This document shows positions 1-6,723 of a stretch of 8,668 nucleotides of DNA, in pieces. The first letter of the stretch is position 1. Each line of letters opens with the position of its first letter. Below the pieces are notes generated by a model. It ran no database searches and was not told the DNA's origin. It saw only the letters and a list, made by a program, of their open reading frames with translations. A program made the translations under genes and the position numbers. This DNA comes from DATFAS01 sp035254305 (lineage in GTDB: Bacteria > Bacillota > Bacilli > Aneurinibacillales > RAOX-1), in the NCBI GenBank assembly GCA_035254305.1, contig DATFAS010000030.1:1-8668 (forward strand). Direction: 5' to 3'.

Positions 1-2
1 GA

Positions 3-173
3 AGAAATCCAAGGATTGGTGGAGTAATCCTTTGTAATGCACAGAGTATGGAGGAGGTTCAAACGATAATCAATGAAGACCCATTTTATGTTAATAAAAT
101 TGCGGAATATGAAATCATTGAGTTTTCACCAACCAAATATGCTGATGGATTTGAAAATTTCATTCGAGAATAG
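3..173 (+). CDS. YciI-family protein, C-terminal part (5' end outside window)
   Basis: This is the last 56 codons of a gene that enters from the left and stops at TAG 171-173. The frame stays open to the window edge. The translated tail begins RNPRIGGVILCNAQSMEE, then has a DPFYVNKIAEYEIIEFSP stretch. The pattern of a glycine/valine strand, then 'DPF', then an alanine-rich turn and a final 'YEIIEF.P' strand is typical of the C-terminal half of YciI/YCII-domain proteins. These are small (about 90-100 residue) ferredoxin-like-fold proteins, some with suspected enzymatic activity but mostly of unknown function. The conserved N-terminal His and Asp of the family would lie outside the window and cannot be checked. 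The rhomboid gene follows on the same strand after 63 bp with no terminator, so the two may be co-transcribed. The family call is fairly secure; the function is not. Confidence 0.75.
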   Translation, partial: RNPRIGGVILCNAQSMEEVQTIINEDPFYVNKIAEYEIIEFSPTKYADGFENFIRE

Positions 174-236
174 ACGTTTATAAGGAACATACATAAAATG
201 ACAACAGAAGCAGTTTTCATTTAAAGGAGCCTGAAC

Positions 237-836
237 ATGTCACTCTTCGTTCGTAATGAAGACCTAAAAACCTATATTCGTCGATATCCTATCACTTCTC
301 TTTTTCTAACAGCTAATGTTGTTGTTTTCATTCTTATGACCATATCAGGTGGATCTACAAAAACTAATATTCTACTGAAATTTGGAGCTTATTATCAAGA
401 AGGTGTGCTACAGGGAGAGTGGTATCGATTCGTAGCTCCCTTATTTATTCATATTGGGTTAGAGCATCTACTTTTTAACTGTTTTGCCATTCTTATTTTT
501 GCACCAGGATTAGAAATCATACTAGGTAGCTTTCGATATTTATTACTCTATCTAGCTACTGGAATCATAGGCTTCGTTATAACCTTCTTCTTCTCAGGTC
601 CACAAGTACTCGCGGCGGGGGCATCAGGAGCAATCTTTGGAATTTATGGATTGTATGCCTATCTCATGAGGCATAGAAGAGAATTATTAGATTGGTCTTC
701 CAGACAAACCATCACCCCCATTATCATTTTTGGTCTCATCTCTACCTTTGCCATCCCAGGGATTAGCATATATGGTCATCTCGGAGGGCTTGTATTAGGC
801 TATCTTCTAGGGTTCTTACTATTAAGAAAAAGCTAG
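237..836 (+). CDS. Rhomboid-family intramembrane serine protease
   Basis: A 199-residue polytopic membrane protein with a minimal rhomboid core. Rhomboids cleave transmembrane substrates within the bilayer using a Ser-His dyad. The nucleophile motif GASG lies at residues 128-131, with Ser130 as the expected catalytic serine. The partner histidine is His181 in HLGGLVLGY, in the last membrane helix. The HxxxN oxyanion motif of the second helix is present as His77-Leu-Leu-Phe-Asn81, and EWYR at 61-64 matches the loop before it. About six membrane segments are visible (roughly 20-38, 66-90, 99-120, 127-144, 159-174, 178-196), with no extra N-terminal zinc finger or TPR domain, so this is a short bacterial form. 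The ATG start is set by AAAGGAG at 223-229. The substrate is unknown. A strong hairpin terminator follows directly. All catalytic residues are present, so it should be active. Confidence 0.93.
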   Translation: MSLFVRNEDLKTYIRRYPITSLFLTANVVVFILMTISGGSTKTNILLKFGAYYQEGVLQGEWYRFVAPLFIHIGLEHLLFNCFAILIFAPGLEIILGSFRYLLLYLATGIIGFVITFFFSGPQVLAAGASGAIFGIYGLYAYLMRHRRELLDWSSRQTITPIIIFGLISTFAIPGISIYGHLGGLVLGYLLGFLLLRKS

Positions 837-840
837 ATAC

Positions 841-866
841 AAAAAGACCCTAGAAAGGGTCTTTTT
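841..866. terminator. Bidirectional intrinsic terminator
   Basis: A perfect 10-bp stem, AAAAAGACCC (841-850) and GGGTCTTTTT (857-866), encloses the 6-nt loop TAGAAA. It has an A-run on one side and a T-run on the other, so it can end transcription in both directions. It lies four bases after the rhomboid stop codon, and its right edge overlaps the TAA stop (865-867) of the convergent minus-strand gene. Confidence 0.92.
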
Positions 867-1140
867 ACGCAATCACTTCTTCTTGGTCTTCTGGAAGTAA
901 AATTTCAAACACATCGCCATGCTGAAGAATAATGATACTACGCTTTTTAATTGTCATAACAGCTACTTCTGGTTTTTGGCGCATCTTCTCGATATAATCC
1001 TCTGGAACCTCACCAGCATCACTTACCGTGATTCCTTCGATTTCTCTTTCTTCATTCTCGCCTAGCGATAACCCTAAGATCTGTTCGTAAATATCCGAAA
1101 ACAGATCATAATCTTTAGTGTAAACGCTGATACAACGCAT
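865..1140 (-). CDS. Conserved small acidic protein of unknown function
   Basis: The reading frame can be opened at a GTG at 1149, but that codon sits inside the ribosome binding site AAGGAG (1154-1149 on the minus strand). The ATG at 1140-1138 lies eight bases after this site and gives a 91-residue protein starting MRCISVYTKDYDLFSD, so I chose it. The product is short, soluble and acidic, with no signal peptide or membrane segment. It seems to alternate helices and strands: an N-terminal strand, a helix around 11-22, the stretch EIEGITVSDAGEVPEDYIE near 33-51, then two hydrophobic strands (AVMTI and SIIILQHGDVFEILLP) near the end. I think similar proteins occur in other Bacillales, but I do not recognise a characterised family. 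An extended -10 promoter and a long inverted repeat precede it, so it probably has its own promoter. Function unknown. Confidence 0.8.
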   Translation of the reverse strand: MRCISVYTKDYDLFSDIYEQILGLSLGENEEREIEGITVSDAGEVPEDYIEKMRQKPEVAVMTIKKRSIIILQHGDVFEILLPEDQEEVIA

Positions 1141-1186
1141 GATCATCACTCCTTATAAAAGTTACCTGTTGCCTGTATTTCCCTTT

Positions 1187-1252
1187 TGGATGAGCATTAA
1201 CGCAACAAGACATAATCTGAGAATTGATTCTCAAAAATTATGCACTCATCCA
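1187..1252. repeat. Nested inverted repeat in the leader of the small-protein gene
   Basis: Outer arms TGGATGAG (1187-1194) and CTCATCCA (1245-1252) enclose inner arms CATAAT (1211-1216) and ATTATG (1237-1242). These in turn enclose a perfect 7-2-7 palindrome, TGAGAAT-TG-ATTCTCA (1218-1233). The element lies directly downstream of the proposed minus-strand -10 box. It has no proper T-run on either side, so it is a poor intrinsic terminator. The inner palindrome resembles metalloregulator (Fur-type) operators, but with a 2-bp centre rather than the usual 1 bp. It could be an operator or a structured 5' leader. Confidence 0.6.
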
Positions 1253-1260
1253 TTGTACCA
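1252..1260 (-). promoter_or_regulatory. Extended -10 promoter for the 91-residue protein gene
   Basis: Read on the minus strand, this is TGGTACAAT: a TGn extension plus TACAAT, five of six matches to the sigma-A -10 consensus. No good -35 box lies 17 bp upstream, as is common for extended -10 promoters. Transcription would start near 1245, giving a leader of about 105 nt that begins within the inverted repeat at 1187-1252. Inferred from sequence only. Confidence 0.5.
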
Positions 1261-1288
1261 TATCTACCCATTAGAATCCTAAAACAAA

Positions 1289-1924
1289 TCAATAAGCAAA
1301 TTGATGTTTTCCGATTTCAGCGATTACCTCACGCGATCGAATCCAGGATCCCCGAGCAGTTTTTGGATTATAAAAAAATAATGCACCAGAGGTAGGGTCA
1401 ATCCCTTGAAGGGCTGTTCGCACCGCCTTATAGGATTCCTCCGAAGGGACGACATGATATATTCTCCCATCTCCTACTGGAGAAAATTGAAACATCTTTC
1501 CCTTTTTCTCAAAAATCACATGGGTCACTGTATCTGGATAGTCCTTATGTAACACTCGATTCAACACAACACTGGCGACTGCAACCTTTCCATCGAAGCT
1601 TTCGCCGCCTGCCTCTGCTTCAGTAATTCTAACCAACCAATTAAAATCATTATTCGTAAGATTAAGGCCATTCTTGCCTGTTATTTTGTTTCCATTGCTG
1701 TTTTGGGTTGGCAATTGTAAGGTTTCACCTGGGACAAGATGATCTTTCTTTAATCCATTTATTTCTTTGAGTTGTTCTATGCCAACATGATACGTACGGC
1801 TGATAGACCATAACGTATCTCCTTTTTTCACCCTATACTCATTGCCTGCCATAGCATGAGCCCTATTCATAGAAAAGCCCATCATCCCCAAACAAATGAC
1901 CAGGATTAGCCATCTCCTATGCAT
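1289..1924 (-). CDS. Secreted LysM / SleB-CwlJ family cell-wall hydrolase
   Basis: A 211-residue exported cell-wall enzyme. Residues 1-24 form a signal peptide: a basic start, a hydrophobic core LILVICLGMMGF and an AHA cleavage site. A single LysM peptidoglycan-binding domain follows at about 29-73 (YRVKKGDTLWSIS ... VPGETLQLP). After a short Asn/Gly-rich linker comes a Hydrolase_2 (SleB/CwlJ) domain from about 95 to the end. It contains EAEAGGES (Glu104 aligns with the catalytic Glu of SleB), the VAVASVVLNRV helix, FSPVGDGRI and the terminal EIGKHQFAY. In this family SleB and CwlJ are lytic enzymes that open the spore cortex at germination. The LysM plus Hydrolase_2 layout with a signal peptide matches Bacillus YkvT-type proteins, whose exact role is less clear. 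The start is fixed by AGGAGG at 1935-1930, five bases from the ATG. No terminator with a T-run follows. Confidence 0.92.
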   Translation of the reverse strand: MHRRWLILVICLGMMGFSMNRAHAMAGNEYRVKKGDTLWSISRTYHVGIEQLKEINGLKKDHLVPGETLQLPTQNSNGNKITGKNGLNLTNNDFNWLVRITEAEAGGESFDGKVAVASVVLNRVLHKDYPDTVTHVIFEKKGKMFQFSPVGDGRIYHVVPSEESYKAVRTALQGIDPTSGALFFYNPKTARGSWIRSREVIAEIGKHQFAY

Positions 1925-1935
1925 AGATTCCTCCT

Positions 1936-2025
1936 ACTCTATGAGTTTCACTCTAGCAAAAATAGTATTTTCCATCCCTTCTAACATTTCCAGAATGGTT
2001 TTGGAATATACATCATAGAGTGAAA
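1936..2025. promoter_or_regulatory. Divergent intergenic region with paired inverted repeats
   Basis: This spacer separates the minus-strand hydrolase gene from the plus-strand MFS gene and must hold promoters for both. TTTCACTCTA (1946-1955) is repeated inverted as TAGAGTGAAA (2016-2025). ACTCTATGA (1936-1944) is repeated inverted as TCATAGAGT (2013-2021). ACTCTA also occurs twice in tandem, 14 bp apart, on the hydrolase side. The symmetry across both genes suggests shared control, but no convincing -35/-10 pair was found on either strand. Confidence 0.4.
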
Positions 2026-2046
2026 TAGGGAGGGAAGCAAAAATAT

Positions 2047-3225
2047 ATGCCATCCATTTTCTTTCCAAAGAGTACACCCATACGTGCCTTATTTGCTTTT
2101 CAAGCCACATTCTCCATCATTTTCTGTTTCGTTAATGTCTTCCTAAATGTATTTTTGTGGGATCATGGACAAACCTTCCGGGGTATTGGAGTCTTCAATT
2201 TATTCTCGGTATTCTCCATTTTTTTATTTTCACTCCTTGGTGCCTATCTTTTACAAGTCTTTGGGACAAGAGCTACCTTTATGACTTCTTCCATCCTAGC
2301 TTTTTTCCTATTCTTTTTTTTGTTAACTAACACGAAATCCTTACCCTCCCTACTCCCCTTACTAGGTATGTTATATGGAGGATACGTAGGATTGTTTTAT
2401 GTAGGCTTTAATCTTATGTTGATTTGGCTATCCCATGACTCAAGGCGTCAATACTTTATTGGGTTAGAATCTGCAGTTGCAACTACTGCACAGCTATTAA
2501 CCCCTTTAGCATCTGGCCTTTTCATTGTATCCTATGGCTATCAACCGATCTTTCTAATAATCTTAGGGATCGTGCTCATACAAATCCTGATCTGCCTTCA
2601 AATCCCGCAATTAAAAACTAATCAACGGTATCAACGACGTTCCTTTTTCCTACCAGAAAATCTCCAAATGGCAAAATTAGGATTTTCTTCTTCCGCTTAT
2701 GGCTTTTACTTTGCCTTCATCCAAATGTCTTATGGTTTATTTATTTATTTCTTCATTCAAGACGAATTTCGGTTGGGTTCTTGGAACTTCATCTTTGGCC
2801 TCATTAGTGCAATCATGTATTGGATTGTTGGAAAACATTTAAATCAATCTAATCAAGATCTAATGCTTGGTTTGGGTATGATTGCATCGATCATCGTCAC
2901 AACAACCCTTATGCTTTCTGAGCCTTTTTGGTTCATTTTGTTCAACTTAACGATATCTGTTTCACTTCCTTTACTCTGGATTCCCACAAAAACCTGTCAC
3001 TTCACACAAATTAAAAGACAAGCTAAGACAAAATCTACTGCCCATCTAGAACGAATGATTCAATTCCTAGTTTTTCGCGAATTCTCCATTAGCCTTGGCC
3101 GTTTACTATTCTTTGTTCTTACACTAAGCAGCTTTGAGCTTGGGATCGGAATTTCTTACTACACGATGATCATTCTTGCCGTGTTGATGCCCTTTGGAAT
3201 TTGGTTCTTAAATCGCCATCATTAA
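2047..3225 (+). CDS. Major facilitator superfamily (MFS) transporter
   Basis: A 392-residue integral membrane protein with about twelve hydrophobic helices in two halves. These are joined by a basic loop around 188-205 (LKTNQRYQRRSF) and there is a second basic loop near 315-335. The loop between helices 2 and 3 has VFGTRATFM (71-79), a degenerate form of the MFS signature A region. REFSISLGRLLFF (344-356) near the start of helix 11 resembles a conserved REF.L..GR element in Bacillales MFS permeases. Nothing in the sequence identifies the substrate; the fold suggests efflux or uptake of a small molecule by secondary transport. The ATG has only a distant GGGAGGG (2028-2034), 12 bases upstream, so translation may be modest; there is no better in-frame start nearby. 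The zinc-ribbon membrane gene follows after 19 bp, suggesting an operon. Family confident, role unknown. Confidence 0.88.
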   Translation: MPSIFFPKSTPIRALFAFQATFSIIFCFVNVFLNVFLWDHGQTFRGIGVFNLFSVFSIFLFSLLGAYLLQVFGTRATFMTSSILAFFLFFFLLTNTKSLPSLLPLLGMLYGGYVGLFYVGFNLMLIWLSHDSRRQYFIGLESAVATTAQLLTPLASGLFIVSYGYQPIFLIILGIVLIQILICLQIPQLKTNQRYQRRSFFLPENLQMAKLGFSSSAYGFYFAFIQMSYGLFIYFFIQDEFRLGSWNFIFGLISAIMYWIVGKHLNQSNQDLMLGLGMIASIIVTTTLMLSEPFWFILFNLTISVSLPLLWIPTKTCHFTQIKRQAKTKSTAHLERMIQFLVFREFSISLGRLLFFVLTLSSFELGIGISYYTMIILAVLMPFGIWFLNRHH

Positions 3226-3244
3226 AGCGGAAAGGAGATTTCCT

Positions 3245-3529
3245 ATGATTAAACGAAAGCCGTTGAGTAGCTTGCTCCTTACTCTCTGCATCATTCTGAT
3301 TCCTCTAATAATGATCTACTCTTTCTATATCGTCTTTGTTTGTATTCTGCTGATCTTGCTGTATAGTAAAGTTCCCATCGCTACTACAAAATGCCCACGT
3401 TGTAAAAAAAATAACTACTTAGAAACCCCCGTTCAATATTATTTATGCTCCACCTGTAAAACAGCACTACGTAAGGACCCTGATGGGTGGTCCTATATTG
3501 ATCCACACAAATTCATTCAAAAACAATAA
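3245..3529 (+). CDS. Small membrane protein with cytosolic zinc ribbon
   Basis: A 94-residue protein. A basic N-terminus (MIKRK) is followed by a long hydrophobic region at about 9-40, enough for one long helix or two short ones in a hairpin. A hydrophilic C-terminal part carries two CxxC pairs, Cys50-Pro-Arg-Cys53 and Cys68-Ser-Thr-Cys71. The 14-residue gap between the pairs and the surrounding strands (NYLETPVQYYLC) match a rubredoxin-like zinc ribbon. Such ribbons bind one structural zinc and often mediate protein or nucleic-acid contacts; the partner is not evident. AAAGGAG at 3231-3237 sets the ATG start. It lies 19 bp behind the MFS gene with no terminator between them, so it is probably co-expressed and might assist that transporter. 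I do not recognise a named family. Confidence 0.82.
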   Translation: MIKRKPLSSLLLTLCIILIPLIMIYSFYIVFVCILLILLYSKVPIATTKCPRCKKNNYLETPVQYYLCSTCKTALRKDPDGWSYIDPHKFIQKQ

Positions 3530-3568
3530 AGCTCATTCCCATATACTCTTTCACTTAGAGAAAATGAA

Positions 3569-3606
3569 GGGCTGTCTCTTGGTCATAATTGACCTTCAGA
3601 CAGCCC
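3569..3606. terminator. Compound hairpin between convergent genes
   Basis: A 9-bp stem, GGGCTGTCT (3569-3577) with AGACAGCCC (3598-3606), is followed inward by a 3+3 internal loop (CTT/TTC) and a second 4-bp stem GGTC/GACC (3581-3584, 3591-3594) around ATAATT. On the minus strand the stem is followed by a broken T tract (TTCATTTTCTC), suiting termination of pepF; the plus strand has only a weak T stretch. The position between two convergent stop codons supports a terminator. The GGGCTGTCT end also resembles insertion-sequence termini, so a remnant palindrome is possible. Confidence 0.7.
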
Positions 3607-3644
3607 TCCATATTTCGCTTTAACCTTCACTTAAATGATTCAGC

Positions 3645-5462
3645 CTACATCTGCTCCACTAATTCCTCAAGTTGTCCAAGAAGCTTATTAAATACATCGA
3701 GTGCACTCTGAATCGGTTCCGGAGTTTCCATATTCACACCAGCCTTCTTCAAAAGCTCTAACGGATAATTCGATCCACCACTCTTAAGGAAATCTAGGTA
3801 GCGACTAACCGCAGGTTCTCCCTCCTGTAAGATCTGCTGCGAAAGTGCTGTAGCTGCGGAAAAGCCTGTTGCATACTTGTAGACATAGAATCCATTATAG
3901 AAGTGTGGTATTCTTGCCCATTCCATTTCGATGTCTTCATCAATGACTACATGGTCGCCATAGTAATCATGATTCAGGTCACGATAAATCTTACACAAGG
4001 ATTCCGGTGTCAATGCTTCCCCTTCCTCTACCTTAGCATGGATGAGCTTCTCAAATTCTGCAAACATCGTTTGTCTAAATACCGTACCGCGGAACTGCTC
4101 GAGGTAGTGATTAAGCAAATACATCTTTTCCTTTTTATCCTGCGTATTTTTAAGCAACCAGTCCACCAACAAGGACTCATTCACTGTTGAAGCAACCTCT
4201 GCTACGAAAATGGTGTATTGGGCATATAAATAGGGCTGTTCTTGATCCGAGAAGTAACTATGCATAGCATGACCCATTTCGTGTGCGATGGTAAACATAT
4301 TATCCAACGTATCATGGTAATTGAGAAGTACATAAGGATGTGTACCAAAAGCTCCCCATGAATATGCCCCACTTGTTTTGCCTTCATTTTCGTATACATC
4401 GATCCAGCCCTTTTCCTTCGCTTCCTTCAGTAGGGCAGTATACTGCTCCCCTAATGGGGATAATCCCTTCATCATGGTCTCATAAGCTTTTTCATAGGTA
4501 ACCTTTGTATCAGCCTCTTTCACCAGTGGAACATAGATATCATACATATGCAGCTCATCTAGATTCAGCATTTTTTTACGTAAGGCCATATATCGATAGA
4601 AATTAGGTAAATTCTTTCTTACTGTACTTATTAAATTATCATAAACACTTACAGGAACATTATCATCATCTAGTGATGCCTGTAATGCCGATTCATACTT
4701 ACGTACCTTCGCATAAAAGACATCCTTCTTTACACTTGAATTCAAGGTGGCTGCTATCGTATTCTTATACTTTCGATACGTGTCATACATAGCTTCGAAA
4801 GCTGACCTTCGCACATCACGATCATCAGACTCCATAAACTGTATATATCTCCCATGTGTAAGCTCTACTTCATCCCCTTCGTCATCCTTCACCTTAGGAA
4901 ACTTCAAGTCTGCATTATTCAACATACGGAAGATGTTTCCGGGAGCTCCAGCTAACTCTCCTGCCTGTGCCAATAGTTCTTCTTGATCCGCAGACAAAAC
5001 ATGCTGCTTCTGACGGAATAATTCCTCAAAATAAAAACCATATAAGGCTAAATCCTTATCATCATGAACAAAAGCCTTTAATTTCTCTTCAGGAATAGTT
5101 AAAATCTCAGGAACGATATAAGAGGTTGCACTTCCCACCTGTACACTAAGACTAGACGCTCGATCCGTTAATGCTTGATACACATGGTTCGCATTGTTCT
5201 CATCTCGGCGCATCCTTGAGTAAACATACAGCTTTTCCATTAATAAAGAAATTTCTTGCTTAATATTTAAGCACTCTTGTAAGCTTTTTGCTGATTCACT
5301 AAGTTTACCCTTATATTGCTCTAATCGAGGAAGAAGCTTCTTAACCTTAGAAAAATCAGCCTCCCAACTCTCATTGCTTTCGTAAATATCCTCTAAATTC
5401 CACTTAAACTTATCATCTAACTCTTCTCTTTTTGGTAATCGCTTCTTGTCTGTTTGCTCCAT
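3645..5462 (-). CDS. pepF: Oligoendopeptidase F (M3 family zinc metallopeptidase)
   Basis: A 605-residue cytosolic zinc peptidase of family M3B, full length for PepF (about 600 residues). PepF cleaves short peptides, mainly of about 7-17 residues, and helps recycle peptides; in Bacillus it has also been linked to processing of signalling peptides when over-expressed. The active site HEMGH lies at 394-398, with His394 and His398 as zinc ligands and Glu395 as the catalytic base. Glu422 in AEVASTVNE is the expected third ligand. The C-terminal aromatic stretch HFYNGFYVYKYATGF (520-534) is the conserved substrate-side His/Tyr region. The N-terminal helical part (about 1-200) is the usual PepF N-domain. 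The ATG start lies eight bases after a strong AAGGAGG (5477-5471). The gene is transcribed alone, divergent from the polyketide synthase gene and convergent with the zinc-ribbon gene. No defects were seen. Confidence 0.97.
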   Translation of the reverse strand: MEQTDKKRLPKREELDDKFKWNLEDIYESNESWEADFSKVKKLLPRLEQYKGKLSESAKSLQECLNIKQEISLLMEKLYVYSRMRRDENNANHVYQALTDRASSLSVQVGSATSYIVPEILTIPEEKLKAFVHDDKDLALYGFYFEELFRQKQHVLSADQEELLAQAGELAGAPGNIFRMLNNADLKFPKVKDDEGDEVELTHGRYIQFMESDDRDVRRSAFEAMYDTYRKYKNTIAATLNSSVKKDVFYAKVRKYESALQASLDDDNVPVSVYDNLISTVRKNLPNFYRYMALRKKMLNLDELHMYDIYVPLVKEADTKVTYEKAYETMMKGLSPLGEQYTALLKEAKEKGWIDVYENEGKTSGAYSWGAFGTHPYVLLNYHDTLDNMFTIAHEMGHAMHSYFSDQEQPYLYAQYTIFVAEVASTVNESLLVDWLLKNTQDKKEKMYLLNHYLEQFRGTVFRQTMFAEFEKLIHAKVEEGEALTPESLCKIYRDLNHDYYGDHVVIDEDIEMEWARIPHFYNGFYVYKYATGFSAATALSQQILQEGEPAVSRYLDFLKSGGSNYPLELLKKAGVNMETPEPIQSALDVFNKLLGQLEELVEQM

Positions 5463-5662
5463 TCACTTATCCTCCTTATTTATGCGTGCTGATACTTTCA
5501 TCTTTCTAGATATATGTATCATTGTCCTATTTATTTTAACCATCTAGAAAAATTAGGTAAATGTTTTTCTCTTAGAAGTAGTATCTCCATTTTTGCACAA
5601 GGAAATATTTCCCTATTTTTGGGGATAATAATCGTATTCTCTAAAGAATAGGAGGAATAAAG
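5463..5662. promoter_or_regulatory. Divergent pepF / polyketide synthase control region
   Basis: A 200-bp AT-rich spacer that must carry promoters in both directions. It holds an inverted repeat TTTCTAGAT (5503-5511) / ATCTAGAAA (5542-5550) with a 30-bp gap, and a perfect 12-bp palindrome GGAAATATTTCC (5601-5612). On the plus strand GATAAT (5624-5629) is a -10 candidate. The palindrome then covers the -35 position, which has no TTGACA match, as expected for an activator- or repressor-controlled promoter. TTGTCC (5522-5527) with TAGAAA (5545-5550), 17 bp apart, is a weaker alternative. AGGAGG at 5650-5655 serves the GTG start of the polyketide synthase. Confidence 0.4.
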
Positions 5663-6721
5663 GTGCCATACATAGTAGGTGCAGGAGTCGCCAAGCTTCC
5701 CTATACCATTAAACAAACGGATATTAAACCATTCATAAAAGAGATGTTTTCTGATGTCTTTGCTGACTTAGAACGGTTATTAACTGTTTTTGAAAATACC
5801 GATATCGACCAAAGAAATTTCTGTGTACCAATGGAATGGTTTCGAGAACCGCATAACTTCAAGGAGAAAAATCATCTCTATATTCAACAAGCTGTAAAGC
5901 TTGGAAAGGAGGCTTTAACAAACTGTCTGGCAAATGCGAATTTAACCATAAATGATATTACCCACCTATTCTTTATTTCCACATCCGGCTTATCTACTCC
6001 AAGTATTGATGCGAGAATCATGAATGAACTCATGGATTCTCCTCTTGTACAAGTGAAGCGTACACCAATCTGGGGCCTTGGCTGTGCTGGTGGAGCAGGT
6101 GGGATTGCAAGAGCAATGGACTATTGTCTTGCCTACCCTAAGGAAATCGTAGCTGTTATATCTGTTGAACTATGTGGTCTTACCTTTCAACCCAATGACC
6201 TTTCCAAAAGTAATTTAGTGGCTACATCCTTATTTGCGGACGGAGCTGCTGCTGTATTGGTCGCAGGAGATCAAGCAAAGGCTTCTGGATCTCTTAAAAT
6301 GGTTCATTCCCAAAGTATTCTATGGAACAACACTCTAGATGTAATGGGCTGGGATATTTCTTCCTCAGGGTTTCATGTCATTTTTTCCAAGGATATTCCA
6401 ACCTTTGTGCAAAATCAGGTGGCTCAGACCTTGCAAAAGTTTCTACAAGAGCATGATCGTTCATCTCCTGACCACTTCATTCTTCATCCAGGGGGAAAAA
6501 AGGTGCTCGAGGCCTATCAAAAGGCATTAAATATTCCCATCGATAAACTAAATTTGGCACGCAAGGTCTTAAGAGAGAACGGAAATATGTCTTCTTCTAC
6601 TGTGCTTTATGTATTAAACGAATTTCTACAAAATGAAGTTGCCAACAAAGGAGAAATAGGTCTCATTACGGCATTAGGACCAGGCTTTAGCTCGGAAATG
6701 CTGCTTGTGGAAGGAGTGTAG
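5663..6721 (+). CDS. bpsA: Type III polyketide synthase (chalcone/stilbene synthase family)
   Basis: A 352-residue homodimeric condensing enzyme of the chalcone synthase superfamily. It extends a starter acyl-CoA with malonyl-CoA without an acyl carrier protein. The catalytic triad is visible: Cys141 in WGLGCAGGAGG, His275 in LHPGGKK and Asn308 in NGNMSSST. The C-terminal GPGFSSE (339-345) matches the family's GFGPG loop. Length is normal. The GTG start is set by AGGAGG seven bases upstream. The methyltransferase-like gene begins two bases after its stop, the same order as B. subtilis bpsA-bpsB. There BpsA makes triketide alkylpyrones and, in vitro, alkylresorcinols from long-chain acyl-CoA, and BpsB methylates the pyrones. 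By analogy this enzyme should make lipid-like pyrones or resorcinols in the cytosol; chain length cannot be read from the sequence. It is probably the first gene of a four-gene operon. Confidence 0.93.
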   Translation: MPYIVGAGVAKLPYTIKQTDIKPFIKEMFSDVFADLERLLTVFENTDIDQRNFCVPMEWFREPHNFKEKNHLYIQQAVKLGKEALTNCLANANLTINDITHLFFISTSGLSTPSIDARIMNELMDSPLVQVKRTPIWGLGCAGGAGGIARAMDYCLAYPKEIVAVISVELCGLTFQPNDLSKSNLVATSLFADGAAAVLVAGDQAKASGSLKMVHSQSILWNNTLDVMGWDISSSGFHVIFSKDIPTFVQNQVAQTLQKFLQEHDRSSPDHFILHPGGKKVLEAYQKALNIPIDKLNLARKVLRENGNMSSSTVLYVLNEFLQNEVANKGEIGLITALGPGFSSEMLLVEGV

Positions 6722-6723
6722 AA

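Noticed and set aside
196..222. AAATGA / TCATTT inverted repeat upstream of the rhomboid gene
   Set aside because: Only six A/T-rich base pairs around a 15-nt loop, with the right arm next to the ribosome binding site; too weak to call a terminator or switch.
1936..1945. CATAGAGTA on the minus strand, a fit to the sigma-K -10 consensus CATAnnnTA
   Set aside because: It abuts the ribosome binding site of the hydrolase gene, so transcription would start inside or after that site; no matching -35 was accepted.
3903..4190. Plus-strand reading frame of 95 codons inside pepF
   Set aside because: It is antisense to the conserved catalytic half of pepF, has no ribosome binding site and its product resembles no family.
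4202..4399. Minus-strand reading frame of 65 codons inside pepF
   Set aside because: Same strand, different frame, over the HEMGH region of pepF; an overlap artefact of a real gene.
4747..4986. Plus-strand reading frame of 79 codons inside pepF
   Set aside because: Antisense to pepF, Ser-rich low-complexity product, no start signal.
5531..5716. Minus-strand reading frame of 61 codons across the pepF / polyketide synthase spacer
   Set aside because: Its start lies within the polyketide synthase gene, with no ribosome binding site, and the product has no recognisable features.
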